This document shows, piece by piece, positions 32,554 to 43,700 of a stretch of DNA of 64,000 nt. The translations under genes were made by a program, and so were the position numbers. The DNA is from Plumapathes pennacea. Taxonomy: Eukaryota; Cnidaria; Anthozoa; Antipatharia; Myriopathidae. The notes beneath the pieces were generated by a model that saw nothing but the letters and a program-made list of their open reading frames with translations, searched no databases and had not been told where the DNA came from. Each line of letters opens with the position of its first letter. The stretch's first letter is position 1. The stretch is taken from the NCBI GenBank assembly GCA_964036295.1, contig OZ038473.1, positions 5,053,501 to 5,117,500 of the forward strand. The letters are read 5' to 3'.

Positions 32554-33115
32554 CAATGACCATTGCAAAACAAAGGCTACATGATCGAATGAAAGAAACA
32601 TTTGAACAGGCAATGAACGATACGCAGAAGAATTTCATGAGGCAACAGATGTCATGTACAGAGTAAAGCATAAAGCGCCATTGTTTTACGGCTAAAACTC
32701 ACCGTAGCTTTGGTCTGTTTTCGCCCTGTTATCTTCCCAAAAGTATTTCGTGTCACCACAGAAAGTTTCGTCAGGATTATATATTTATCGGCAACAGAGA
32801 TATTTGCAATCCCCCAGCGGTATCCATCAAACATTTGTTTATGGCTGTTCTCAAAGCTTCCACGGTGAACGCAAGCCAAAATCGTTCCCGAAAATCCAGT
32901 TTATCCGTGCATATTCCAGAGCCAAATGGTGTTTAGTTTGGATGGGATGCAGTCAACTTTTACACACAAGTAATGAGCAATTCACTGGCCACATCTCGAG
33001 TTGTTTAGCAAAGTCAATTACGTCATCATTTAGCATGTGATAATATGAACCAATCACCGTGTGCTGATTCTCGACCGACAAAAAAATGAAAAAGAAAAAT
33101 TTGCGTTTTTAAGCT
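32554..33115. repeat. direct repeat, copy 2 with tail
   Basis: It matches 31921-32332 with scattered substitutions up to about 32961, then continues into a tail with TATGAACCAATCACCGTGTG and an A-rich run. A more diverged third copy of the second half is at 49192-49445. This is a dispersed, probably non-coding element of unknown class; a few TIR-like words are present but no certain ends. Confidence 0.8.
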
Positions 33116-34439
33116 TGCTTGGGGCCCAGGCCCCCGCAAGCAATAACCTAGTAAAATGCCACACATCGGAACCTGTCCAACTCGTGTTGAGTATTTACCC
33201 ATATTAAGTTGAAACGTGGCACGCTTCTGGTTAGTTGAGACTTTGTCTTCAGTTGACTCAAATTTTCAATCAATGAAGTTGACATGTATAATAGGCAGCA
33301 TTTTACGCAACTCTTGTCAGCAGATCCACCCATCAAACTTCTCGTGCATGAATGCATGACAAAACATGTCACAGTGGTGGCTGCAACTAGTACATCTAAA
33401 GGCACATACGTTTGACTTGACCACTAATTTTCAATGTTTTTCTGCAGTTCTGCAAACGTTGCAGATATAGTCCGCACGCATCACATCGCGAATTTCCTTT
33501 ATCTTCAATACTATTCGACGTTTCCCTGATTTTAACCTCTGCATGCACATTTCAGGCCGATTCAAATTAAGCACTTCTTGATCCAGTTATTCGAAGCCCA
33601 ATTATTAAACTCAACCTCTTCGTGCTTGTTCTAGCTGAAAGCATGAGGACGTTTCAAAATGACAATGAATTTGGGACCTCAAATCAAAACTTGTTTGGGT
33701 GCAATGCAGGGGCCAATTCAATAAAGAAATCATAAATGTATCTTATTACAATTGTAAAGTGTGCATGTGAGGTCAAACTTGTGAAAATCAAATTCAGTAA
33801 ACACATTTTCTACACTGGAATTTACAAGTGTTGCTACATGTGTAGTTGTCGTATTTTGCAAGTGTAATGATGATACAATAATTACACAAGCTTTCGAGTT
33901 CTCCCAAACTCACTCGAGTGTTTGCATCAGGCTATGTAAACACGGCAAGCGTTTTATATTTCTTTTATAAAATAAACGAGAGCAATTCTACCGCAAAAAC
34001 GACCGTTTTACGTGATTATCAAAGTCGAGATTCTCAACACACAAACTGAAACCAATCACAGATCATTGTGCAGAGCGGACAAGCCAAAGTTTTCAAATCT
34101 TCAAACTACGAACTTACGAATGCTGGAGAAATGAATAATCAAAAGGTCATTCCATCAATGAGTCTCAAACTGAACTTCCCTCGGCTAGGTTGGCATTTCC
34201 GTTGTATCCAGAGCAGAGCTGTCTTAAACCGACCGAACAGCTAGTGAAGCTTCTACCATGTCAATTGAAGTGAGCAATGTGAACTGCACTAAATGTAAAC
34301 GCAACATTTGGGAAGCTACTTCTCTATGATTACTTTCCGCTCCACTTGTCCGAAGTCTCGTCCAGAACTGATTTTGGTGTGGTGCAAGTTAGATGACCTT
34401 TCACAAGATGCTTTAAGAAATCACGTCGATTTTTCGCTG
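33116..34439. other. no gene seen
   Basis: Non-coding, AT-rich. A short minus-strand frame at 33148-33405 has no recognisable content. No repeat structure stands out. Confidence 0.35.
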
Positions 34440-35271
34440 GACTGAGTTGAACGGAAGATGTGCCCTTGGTTAATCTTATCATAGATGTCACAGCTTCTCA
34501 AGAACCTTGAATCATGAGTAGACCCAGGAGCACCAACTGCAGCCCACATAAATCGCTTGTTTGAACCAATGAAACCCATGTTAGATACAGAGTACCTCTT
34601 CTTAAGCTAAAATAGTTCTTCAACTTTGTACAGACATACACATGAAATCCATCCCACGCCCCTACACATGGAAACTCCCAGTTTTCAAGGAAACTTTCAA
34701 GTTCCTTCTTCCACTCATCACCATTTACTGGAAGGTAAACATGTCTGTTGTAAAGAACTGATACAATTTCTCTGTATACTTCATTGAAAATGACACTTCC
34801 AGTCGATTCAGTGACGCCAAACAGGTCGCCTACTGTCAAGTAGGTACAACCGTGGGCCAATCGGTAGAGACAAATGGCTAGCCGCGTGTCAGGTGGTATC
34901 GGTTCTGGCTTGAAACGGGTTGCCTCTTTCACAATGTTTCCCCTAATCTGGTCTAAAATAAACTCAAAGGTTTCTCAGCTCACTCTTAGTCGCTTCTTAA
35001 AAGCTTCTTCATCCCAGCTGCGATATCCTTCTCTCCACCATGATATGTCTCTTACTTTATCTTGGCCTCGCTCTTTTCGTGGTCGCTTGCTTGATACATG
35101 TAAAATCACAGAACTCACAGTCAACACTTCAGCTAGGTCTACATCTTCCTCCATGTCGCGCTGAAACTTCTTCCGTGACCAATCACAGTGCCTTTTGTAC
35201 TGCATAAATATATTTTCTTCTTCTCTTTGACGCTTAGCGAATATTCTAGAAAACATGATGAAGTCAGCCAT
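34440..35271 (-). pseudogene. PIF/Harbinger transposase, truncated
   Basis: From the minus-strand ATG at 35271 the protein starts MADFIMFSRIFAKRQREEEN, continues with DISWWREGYRSWDEEAF, meets a stop near 34975, and goes on with RLAICLYRLAHGCTYLTVGDLFGVTESTG, the helix-turn-helix region before the DDE core. WEFPCVGAWDGFHVYV holds the first catalytic Asp (GAWDG). After a frameshift near 34590 the frame for GST-HDSRFLRSCDIYDKI follows and ends near 34440 before the rest of the catalytic core. The accessory Myb-like protein of Harbinger elements is not seen. Confidence 0.85.
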
Positions 35272-35348
35272 CTTGAAAGCCGGCTGCCAATATTATTAGT
35301 ACCCAGACCCTTCATGAAATTCCTGGAACTGCTGCCGTAAGTTCTCCG

Positions 35349-35412
35349 ACTCGTTTTTATACCAGTTTATGCGTCTGGACGAATTAGTCGTCTGTAGTAT
35401 AAAAACGGCCAC
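35349..35412. repeat. short foldback, CGTTTTTATAC arms
   Basis: CGTTTTTATAC on the left and GTATAAAAACG on the right flank TCTGGACGAATTAGTCGTC. The position, 80 bp outside the start of the Harbinger frame, makes it a candidate for a decayed Harbinger end or a small MITE. Confidence 0.5.
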
Positions 35413-35424
35413 TCTGCTCATTCT

Positions 35425-35826
35425 GTGGTGTCAGGTGAGATACAGTCAGTCACTGCTTCTCTTATACCTAGGGAGTTTTTCAAATCTGTTAATTTGCCCA
35501 TCGATGCCAGAGTACCTGCCAAGATTAGGGCAAAAATCTGGAACAATGAGTTTATTAACTTTGGTTCTTTATCAGTTAATCCCGTATTGGATGGTAAGAT
35601 GCAGTTAACCATCCAGAATGCAGGTAGTAGTGACCTTCCTTCCTTTGCATTAGAACCAATAAGTAAACCTAAAAAGATCACTACTATTGATTTCTGGTTG
35701 ACTGCCTTTCACATTTTTGTGGGGGTACACACAGGGAAGTATCCCACAGAGGCCTGCTGGCGCGCTTGTTTTGGGACATTTTGTGGAGGGTGCCGGAGAA
35801 CATTATGTATGCCTCGAAAATACTAA
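35425..35826 (+). pseudogene. mobile-element ORF fragment (DIRS/Ngaro-associated type?)
   Basis: The frame encodes LPIDARVPAKIRAKIWNNEF, then PSFALEPISKPKKITTIDFW and AFHIFVGVHTGKYPTEA. This matches, from memory, a protein often found in tyrosine-recombinase retroelements (A[FL]xxFVA[IV]YT...P[ST]EAPALMKYG style). After PTEA the expected continuation is lost and the next 20 residues look like out-of-frame sequence, so it is truncated there. No recombinase or RT follows. The element type is a guess. Confidence 0.4.
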
Positions 35827-36355
35827 TTACTCTATGTCTGATTATGAAACAATTGAAGGCGAGGAATCCCGTTCACATCAGCCGATTGAAGAAGAACAGG
35901 TAGAAACTGCCATGAGTCATCACGAGTTCACATATCCATTTAATAGTACGGAGACGTCGAATACAGCAGCCGCACAGGAGACCGGATGCAATAACACTAA
36001 CATAGAGGGGTATAATTATATCCTTAATGAAGATGTGCTGGAGGTAGTGATACAAACAACCCTAAATCTGCACCCTTACATGCGTCAAACACTGCGTGCT
36101 GTTTCTAGAATCTTTAGAAACATTGTTGACCGGCAACCACTCTCCAGGATTCATATTCCCGACTTAACAGAAGTACCAGACTTGCGCAGGGTGAGCATGC
36201 GGCGGATCATGAAGTTAAAAGGCAAGAGCAGCGGTGTGGTGCTTCAATTACGGCAACTAATAAACTCTGTGAAATGGATCACAGCCTGGTTCAGTTTGTT
36301 TTACACCAGTAATGGATGGTTTTTAATTAAAAAAATTTACTGGAAGGACCATTAA
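35750..36355 (+). CDS. unknown protein, acidic N-terminus, conserved-looking C-terminus
   Basis: An open frame (ATG candidates at 35717 and 35834) runs to the TAA at 36353-36355. MSDYETIEGEESRSHQ opens an acidic, Gln/Glu-rich linker. It is followed by LNLHPYMRQTLRAVSRIFRN and RVSMRRIMKLKGKSSGVVLQ, and ends in TSNGWFLIKKIYWKD. The helical pattern is well kept and codon use looks normal, so it may be a real last exon. It overlaps the previous fragment in another frame, probably through a fusion of two sequences near 35750. I do not recognise the family. Confidence 0.4.
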   Translation, partial: RPAGALVLGHFVEGAGEHYVCLENTNYSMSDYETIEGEESRSHQPIEEEQVETAMSHHEFTYPFNSTETSNTAAAQETGCNNTNIEGYNYILNEDVLEVVIQTTLNLHPYMRQTLRAVSRIFRNIVDRQPLSRIHIPDLTEVPDLRRVSMRRIMKLKGKSSGVVLQLRQLINSVKWITAWFSLFYTSNGWFLIKKIYWKDH

Positions 36356-36989
36356 TAAGGATATACCGTATTCTTGGGACATTCGTTGTATTCAGTGATT
36401 AATTTTGTAACATGTAATTGTTAAGCAAGGTGGAATAACAGTTTAAACATTTAGCTCTTATGTTTAGTAGAGAAACGTTCAGTTATGGTTATGATTCTGG
36501 TAACGTTACACTAAGCCTATAACGATCGTAGAGATCCAGACTCCTGTGCAGCTGCTGTGCTGAACATTATGATTTCCAGTCAATGATAAAATAATTCTTT
36601 AGCAATAAAAGCCTCTATTTGTTTAAATAATGTGACCACCATTTACCTGTCCCCATGCCACCGACCTTTTCTACACTGGCCGCCTAAAATTTTAAGTAAA
36701 AACACCCTTCATTTTCAGGGCTGCATTTAGCCACCGAGCACAGTATATTTCTTTTCTCCTCTCGGACTTAAAAATATCATTTGCTTTTGTAAAACAGAAG
36801 TTCAAGTAACCGTTTCTTACAACCAAATTCGCCCCTTGCCTCTCCTCTACTCCCACCAAATAATTCACACAATGCAATGTATCTTGAGTCGTGTAAAACT
36901 GCACCTCGATACTGTGTTCTGAAGGCTTTAATTACATTTTTCATAAGAAATTTATAAATTTTTTATAAATTATTTATAAAAGTTATTAC
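36356..36989. other. no gene seen
   Basis: AT-rich 3' flank of the unknown frame, with AATAAAA at 36604-36610 as a possible polyadenylation signal. No repeats of note until the array that follows. Confidence 0.35.
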
Positions 36990-37197
36990 ATTTTGCGCTA
37001 AAGATATTACATTTTGCATCAAAAAGTTATTAGATTTTGCGTTAAAACGTTTATTACATTTTGCGTCAAAATGTTATTACATTTTGCGTTAAAAGATTTA
37101 TTACATTTTGCGTCATATTACAATTTGCGTTAGTATTACATTTTGGGGCGATTGTTATTACATTTTGCGTTGATTATTACATTTTGCGGCGTAACAA
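36985..37197. repeat. degenerate array of TTATTACATTTTGCG
   Basis: About ten copies of the 15-bp word TTATTACATTTTGCG are spaced by 1-10 bp. The last copies overlap the end of the Harbinger coding frame, where the minus strand reads ...TPQN and then the array. Confidence 0.9.
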
Positions 37198-37791
37198 GGG
37201 GCATCCAGTGACCTTTGATTTTAACGGGTATTTGGCAGCCATCAATGGCTCCCATGACGCCAGGAAACCCCTCATTTCTTCAAATTTATCCCTTACTTCA
37301 CGTGCGCGTTGGCCACATGGAAATTTGATGATATGTCCGGACAAATGAAGTGCAATGGCCTTGCAAATTCTTCGGTAGATGCGATATGCATTCGACCTCG
37401 TAACGTCGAATCGATCAGCAACGGACCGAAGGCATTCGGGATTGCCCAGAACCCATAATGAAAGCAGAATCTGCTTTTGCAGCAGAACAGGTGGTCTCCC
37501 GCTGTGTGTCTGATGCTGTGGAATTTCTGGAAAGACACCAAGCAAACCATGCAAAAACTCCACCGTACCTCTTGACATGCGAAAGTGGCTCCGGAAATCC
37601 GATGCACTGTACATCGGAACGATTCTCTCGAAATACTCGCCAACACGCACTTGCTCTCTGTACGGCCTTTGTGCACCATCAGCAAGTAAAGCAAATAAGA
37701 TTTCCTCACCGGCTTCTTCACAGGCTATTTGTTTCTCGACATCGTCTTCGCATAATTTGTCAAGAATGAAAAATAACGCTGCCCTTTCCAC
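37177..37791 (-). pseudogene. second PIF/Harbinger (HARBI1-like) transposase, truncated
   Basis: From the ATG at 37791 the minus strand gives a helical N-terminus, FRSHFRMSRGTVEFLHGLLG, ILLSLWVLGNPECLRSVADRFDVTRSNAYR (the helix-turn-helix region) and FEEMRG. A 1-bp loss in a G-run near 37275 shifts the frame; the other frame then reads GFPGVMGAIDGCQIPVKI, with the first catalytic Asp in GAIDG, and HWMPLVTPQN, after which the TTACATTTTGCG array begins. The remaining two catalytic acids are missing. It differs strongly from the Harbinger copy at 34.4-35.3 kb, so it is another family. Confidence 0.85.
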
Positions 37792-38070
37792 AAGTCGAAT
37801 TTATTCAGGGATATAGAAGCAATACAAAAATACCTGTGTAACAGACGAATCATTTTTGTTATTTCGTAATTATGAATCACACGTTTTAGTACTGGCAAAT
37901 AAATCGCTTCTTGGTAAAACAAAAGCAGCAGAGTTTTACAATTTTCCCTTCGATACTCCCTGACAGCTAAATAAATGCAATGCACGCCTACAAGTCTAAA
38001 TTGCTGTAAATCGAATTTTCACTGGGTGCAATTTTGTTCAAAAAGTGCTGTCCACTTAAGCTATAATATC
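37792..38070. other. no gene seen
   Basis: Non-coding flank between the Harbinger fragment and the hAT-like element. Confidence 0.3.
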
Positions 38071-39735
38071 CAGTGCTCGACATTAAGGTCTTAGGTTGGT
38101 TGGGCAACCAACCTAAAGGGTTTAGTTGCCCATAACACAATTTCAGTTGCCCGGACGTAATTATGACGGTTTTTATCTAAAAGAAGTGGCTAATTCAGCT
38201 GGACAAAGAACAGGGCCCGGTTTTTCGAAGGTAGATTAAGCTAATCCAAGATCCGAAATTCTTTCTCTCGATCTCTCAGTCATTAAACTGCTTGGTTTTG
38301 TTCAAAGATGGATCAGAAAGCTTGTTCCAGCTTAAAACATTATCAAGAAAGTCGTTGTGGATGAAACGTTCACGTTTTCAGGCTAAAAAAATGACAAGAA
38401 AGTTTAGACCTAATCCAGGATTAGCCTAATCGTGCTTTGAAAAACCAGGCCCAGGTGTTTTGTAGTGATATATTCTCTTGGAATTACATTACAGTACACA
38501 TATTGTTTCGTAAAAATGCAAAGAAGCAACTTGGGTAGTGACGCAAACGTGAAATCACTGCAAGTCATCTTTATGTTCTTGATCGGCGCATGGTTACAAC
38601 TCAGAGCATTTTCTCCAGCAAAATCACAGCAAGCATTTAGTATTATTTGTGCTTCAATAATAGTATCACCATTCAATTGTGGGTTATCATTCCATATCAG
38701 AGGCTTTAAACAATTCCCGATGATCAGACGTCTATCAGTTGGTCACTGATAATGAAGCATGGACTGAGATCGCAGTTGCCTTCACATCACAGCTGCAAAT
38801 TACAAACATCTCTTTGAGCCACATTTGAAAGCTGTTCCAAAGCAAGTGCAAGGAGAAGACGTTTCGGTATAAACAAAACACTGACAGTGAAGAACGATCC
38901 AATATTGCATTAACACAAGGAATAACGTGATTCCCTTTTTCATGTTCTCTTACATCAGTGCACATGTTTTTCTCTGTTCGAAACGCTCTCAGCAAGTCTC
39001 TTATAATTGTTTTTATCTATTCTTTTGCAAGAGACCGGCCAATAAATCTATACGAGTGTCTGAACGCAGCGTGACACCATGACAATGCAGGTGTTTTTCA
39101 TCATTCAGTTGCCACATGGCCCGTTGCTTTGAAATTGGCCTTGGTTCAATCTATTCTTTTTACGGCATCACTCTGAGTTGTCGCGCTGCGATATTGGTTT
39201 GAATCGGATCTGATCAAGCATAAGCTAATTTTATCAATACCGCGTGAATTCACTTACAGTCATTTATTTTACTGAACACTGATTTTATCACGTAAACACT
39301 GAAGTTGCTGCCTAACGCGTCGCGGTGATAATTTGACCTGAACCTCGGTTAATCGGCATCTTATTGTACACAGTAACAGAAACTAACGAAATACACGCAA
39401 TTTACGTACAGGTCCGTAACTAGATAATCGAACTGATGTAACCTTGAATAAGTTTTCCGCTTGAGTGGTGCTCGTGTTTTTAATGTGCTAGGCAACCAAA
39501 TATGGTAGTTCTGGTGCAAACTGTGAGGACGACAGACCTTCCGCGTTCCCATTTACTGGGAAATGTAATTCTTCCTCAGAGTGAGATCGTTTATGGACAA
39601 GATTGAGTTTCAAGGAATTGGATGTTCCAAAAATTTTTGGTTGTCTGGCCGGGCAACCACTGCACTGAATTTACCTGCCCGGCTAGAATTTTTAGTTTCC
39701 CCGGGCAAGTGGGCCACCGCTAATGTCGAGCCCTG
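38071..39735. mobile_element. 1.67-kb non-autonomous element, hAT-like ends
   Basis: The left end CAGTGCTCGACATTA and the inverted right end (CAGGGCTCGACATTA on the minus strand) match at 14 of 15 bases. Both are followed by a GGGCAAC/GCCCGG-rich sub-terminal region (TTGGTTGGGCAACC left; CCGGGCAACCACTG right). CAGNG starts are usual for hAT elements. I cannot read matching 8-bp duplications. There is no transposase frame inside. A separate MITE is nested at 38213-38452. Confidence 0.7.
38213..38452. mobile_element. 240-bp nested MITE
   Basis: GGGCCCGGTTTTTCGAAG...GATTAAGCTAATCC at the left is inverted at the right as GGATTAGCCTAATCG...CTTTGAAAAACCAGGCCC. The arms are about 35 bp with a few mismatches. 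No coding capacity. Confidence 0.85.
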
Positions 39736-40559
39736 ATGTCACTGAAAATATTTTTCCCCAGTTAAATTTAATTCTATCATGTTATTGCTGAATGATAACT
39801 GCAACGTTTCTCAGAGTTTTATAGGAATCGCATAAAAGCCAAAAAAGTTATGATCCAAAGTTTGTTATGGACAATTGCACCCGATGTAATTCCAGAGTGA
39901 CCTTAAGTAGACGTCCAGGTGCTCAGAACTTCTTCAGTTTTGTTCACAGTGTGTTCAGTCCATTTGTGAGTAACAAACTCAAGACTGTGTCGTGTACTTT
40001 TCATTTCAAGTATACCTTCATTGTTACAGTCGGGACAAAAAAGAAATTGGATAGAAGTGGGGACACGGCAGGTCCCGCATGAGGATTTATCGCTTCCACC
40101 ATTGAATCATGTGTACGTTAGAAAGATGCCAGGAGAAAGAGGCAGTGGTGTGATAACAATGTGAGTAGTCATGCTCTCTCTCCAAGCACAATGACAAAAA
40201 CGACTTCCATAATCGATTGGGGCAACACTCATTGAAAAATCAATTTATGCAAGAACATTTTCTTTCTTTCAAGTGCTACTGCCCAGACAGTTCAGCCGGC
40301 ACTGTGATTGGTTGCGGTTATTACACTCCTAGTCATACCATGTTTTCGAGTTGTGTCACAACTATGTAGCATTTCCAGTAAAATGCTGCAAGTCACTGTT
40401 GGAAAAAAAAATCCTTCAAATCTACCCTGTCATAACTTTGCTCAAGTTTGGTTTTCAGTGTTTTCATGGCAACTACAGGGACTTTCAATCTTCACTAGCA
40501 TAAAACTGTCATGTAAAAACAAAACTCGTGTAACTTTGCCTGGCTGGTGTTTCCCATGG
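39736..40559. other. no gene seen
   Basis: Non-coding. A short frame at 39867-40082 has no known domain. A near-repeat of TTTTGTTCACAGTGTGTTCAGTCCATTTGTGA occurs here (about 39940) and at about 32475, so part may be a dispersed repeat. Confidence 0.35.
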
Positions 40560-40599
40560 AATGTGCAGCCTGTCAATCATTTGTCAAGTCCTGGTTAGT

Positions 40600-41661
40600 C
40601 CAAACCAATGCCCCACATGTGACGCAATTATGGCGGTGTTCAAGCTTCCATGTTTTTCATGCAAGAAGCCCCCTGAAATACACGATTTGCCTGGCTTCAA
40701 GTACAAAGATCTGAAACAACTGGAAATAATAAGGATAGGGCTTGTTTGGTACTGCATACACTGCAAGGCTCCACGTGAAGGATGAAGAATTAGAGACATT
40801 TGCTGTGAAGATGTTAGGTGAGTGTGAGGGCAAAGAGTTTGTGAAGGAGACACGAATGTTGCATGGAATTCAACATCAGAACATCGTCAGCTTTAAGGGA
40901 TCTGCCCAGAACTACACACGATTTTGCTGGAGTACGTTTATTTTGACTTCTCCATATTTGGCAAGAACAAGAAATTGAACAATCTTTAAGAATTTCTGGC
41001 TTTTGTGGATCAACACGATAACTTCAAGTGTTTCAGTAAATGTGGCTTGCACTCAAAGATCGCCAAAGATGTACCAGTTCTCAGCTTTCTTCATGCGAGT
41101 GACATTGTGCACTGGGATTTGAAGTCAGCAAATGTTTTGGTGAGCAATCGGCATTATTGCCATCTCATCAGCCAAACAGATCTTGGTGAAGCATTTCAAA
41201 AAGACCCAATTATCTGCAAGCTGACAGATTTCAGTGAGAGGCAATCTCCAGCACTTTTGGTCAACTCTTTTGGTCAACTCACGTACGCAGCACATGAACA
41301 GAGGCACACCGGTCTTCTGTGCGCCATAAGTGTATCAACTTCAGCCAGGAAAAGGCCCCAACTCCAAGATATGGCCTCTGGCAGTACTCTGGCAGAAAAC
41401 AAAACAAACATTTTCCAACAAATAAAAGAAATGCAGGCAACAGATTGGCTCCTGTTGGAGAACATATTTGATGCCTGCACCCAGTGGAACCCTGCTCAAC
41501 GACCTCCTGCATATGAATTACTCACGGGATTGGGTGGGTATCCAGATTTGTTCTTGTGTGGAACATTGGGTTGGAGGTCAGTCAGGTGTCCGCCTTCCAA
41601 GACCATGAAAGTGCAGTTGCTCAGTCACTTGCTTTGTCCAGCCAGCGGATGGAAAAATTGA
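40600..41661 (+). pseudogene. protein-kinase pseudogene with N-terminal Cys motif
   Basis: The sequence starts with a Cys-pair module (CPTCDAIMAVFKLPCFSCKK), then a kinase domain with breaks: glycine-loop and Lys region (40740-40820), FVKETRMLHGIQHQNIVSFKG (helix C and beta 4-5), and LSFLHASDIVHWDLKSANVL (catalytic loop). It goes on with KLTDFSERQSPALL (activation loop start) and a C-lobe to WNPAQRPPAYELL. The catalytic-loop Arg is Trp (HWD for HRD) and DFG is DFS. With at least three frameshifts or stops before 41005 and no introns, it is dead and perhaps processed. It looks like a Tyr-kinase-like Ser/Thr kinase family expanded in cnidarians. Confidence 0.75.
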
Positions 41662-41739
41662 GTACGACAACATTTACATGGCTTCCATAGAAACAAATTC
41701 TAAGCAAGAGTAGCATAAACCCCCCCTAATGGAAATGCT

Positions 41740-42400
41740 ACATTGACAATATATTCTCTCTGTGGAATAATAACATGCAGAAAATCGAACAGTTCATTGA
41801 GGGTGCTAATCACTTTTACCCCACTATCAAATTCACGGCTGAAATCTCAAACAAACAAACCACATTTCTGGACACCACCGTTTACAAAGGTGAATGCTTT
41901 CTCAATCAATCTATGTTTGATGCTCGCACCCATTTTAAGCCAACTGAAACCTTTCAATACACACATTTTTCCTCTTGCTACCCACCAGGTGCTACAAAAG
42001 GATTCATAAAAGGGGAAACCCTGAGACTCCTAAGAACAAACTCTTCAAAAGCAACTTTTGAAGAGAATGTCGCAAATTTTAAAACACGCCTTGAATCAAG
42101 AGGTTACCCCAACCACCTGGTGGAGAGAACAATCTGATGTGGGTTTTACAGAAAGGCAGTCAGCTCTTCAACTCAATTCAAGAGCTAACAACAGGATCTT
42201 GCCGTTTGTAACACAATACTAGCCGTCAGTGTACAACTTAAAAGAAATTTGAATGAAACACTGGCATCTAATACAAAACCAACGTTTATTGAAATCGATA
42301 TTCACGGAACCTATATCTTTTAAGAGAGGCAAATCTCTTAAAGACATGCTCGTCAGAGCAAAAATATAAAGGCGCCAAAACTATATTCACGACTGGAGTT
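41740..42400 (+). pseudogene. Penelope-like element reverse transcriptase fragment
   Basis: The 41775-42137 frame begins MQKIEQFIEGANHFYPTIKF and reads TAEISNKQTTFLDTTVYKGE, FDARTHFKPTETFQYTHFSS and KGFIKGETLRLLRTNSS. This is the thumb-side part of the RT found in Penelope-like elements. Decayed sequence in other frames continues to about 42400 with LKSIFTEPISFKRGKSLKDMLVRAKI. The RT catalytic box and the GIY-YIG endonuclease are not seen. Family from memory of the FKPT...YTHFSSCHPPG string. Confidence 0.75.
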
Positions 42401-42412
42401 GTGTAGGCCTTT

Positions 42413-42433
42413 CACCCCCCCCCCCCCCCCCCC
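42413..42433. repeat. poly-C run
   Basis: About 20 consecutive C, at the 3' side of the Penelope-like fragment. Length is likely uncertain in the assembly. Confidence 0.8.
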
Positions 42434-43700
42434 TCTTCTCAGTTTCGACAGACAGCCTGATGTCGTTATGAAATTTGTCAGTTTGTTCTTTATTCATAAC
42501 TGGTTTTCACCACCATGAAATAAACACATGTGGATTATTCATCATGTCTATTGTCGCCTCTGTTTGAGGGAGCCGAATGTTCAGCTGGATTGGTTGATGC
42601 TATTTGTTCGTCAAGTCAACTGTGAATTCCAATTTGGATTGTGTCCATATGGTCACAAACTTCACCATTTTTCCTTCTTCTGGCTAATGCCCCAGAAGAC
42701 GACTGCACAGGGCAAGTGTCACCAACCAATATTTATGTTGGTACTGCTGCTGCTGAACTTCGAAGAAGCATCTCCTTTGCTTAATAGATGCTTTATTATT
42801 AGCCTACTAGCAGAAACCAGCGGATTGGAAATTTATGTGCCATAGTAAATTATGAGTTTCACAATTCCCGCAATGGACAAAAGCTCACCCCACTTGAAAA
42901 GCTCAGACCGCTCCTCTGCTTTCTGTTGTGACAGACCAGTTTTCACCGGCTTTTGATGGAACAGTTTACAGCCGCTACGCTGACATCTTGTTAAAAACTC
43001 TGGCCGGCTTCCAGTACGACCACAAAGGTCGTGTTACAGGCGGATGGATGGAATAAGTGTATTAGTATATAGATTAAGACTAATCTGTTTTGCAAATTAC
43101 CACTTTCTGTTTTGCAAATTACCACTTCTCTTTCGCAAGTTACCACTCTTGTTTCGCTTTGTTGTTTCGTTTCGCAAATTCCCACTTTTTGTTTCGTGTT
43201 GTTGGTTTTGTTTCGTTGTTTCTTTTTCACAAATTAACGCAAGCCATGGCCTTGTTACCAGGCGCCCGCAGACGACTGTAGTGGCCAAAAACAAAAGTGT
43301 TACTTGCAGCATTGCAACTGGCTCACTATGAAAAAGAATATGCCCTTTTGCATTCGAGCCAATAAGAGAGATAGACCTCTCCTTTGAGACCAAAAATGTC
43401 ACACTTGACCACATGGTCAATATTATGTAAATTTTTTAAAGTGAATGTTTTGCAATGGCGGTGATAAGTGGAAGTATTTTTGATAGTAGTGATAGTAAAG
43501 ACTTTTTTGGGGTTTACATGAGAAGATACAGCCAGAATCAAACGGGAAAGTAACAAAGAATTGTCTGGGAAAAGTATTTCCGTTGGAGATGATTCTGACA
43601 TTAAAACTAGCAATAAAGAGGAAAGGGAAGCGGAGGAAGACAATGAATGGCAACGCAATCTGCAGAACGCAATTGTAATTCCCTTCGACAAAGCTTCTGG
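42434..43700. other. no gene seen; low-complexity block at 43080-43235
   Basis: Between 43080 and 43235 the word TTTTGCAAATTACCACTT and variants (TTTCGCAAGTTACCACT) recur about five times, then degrade into TTTGTTTCGTTG. The rest is non-coding with no recognisable frame. Confidence 0.5.
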
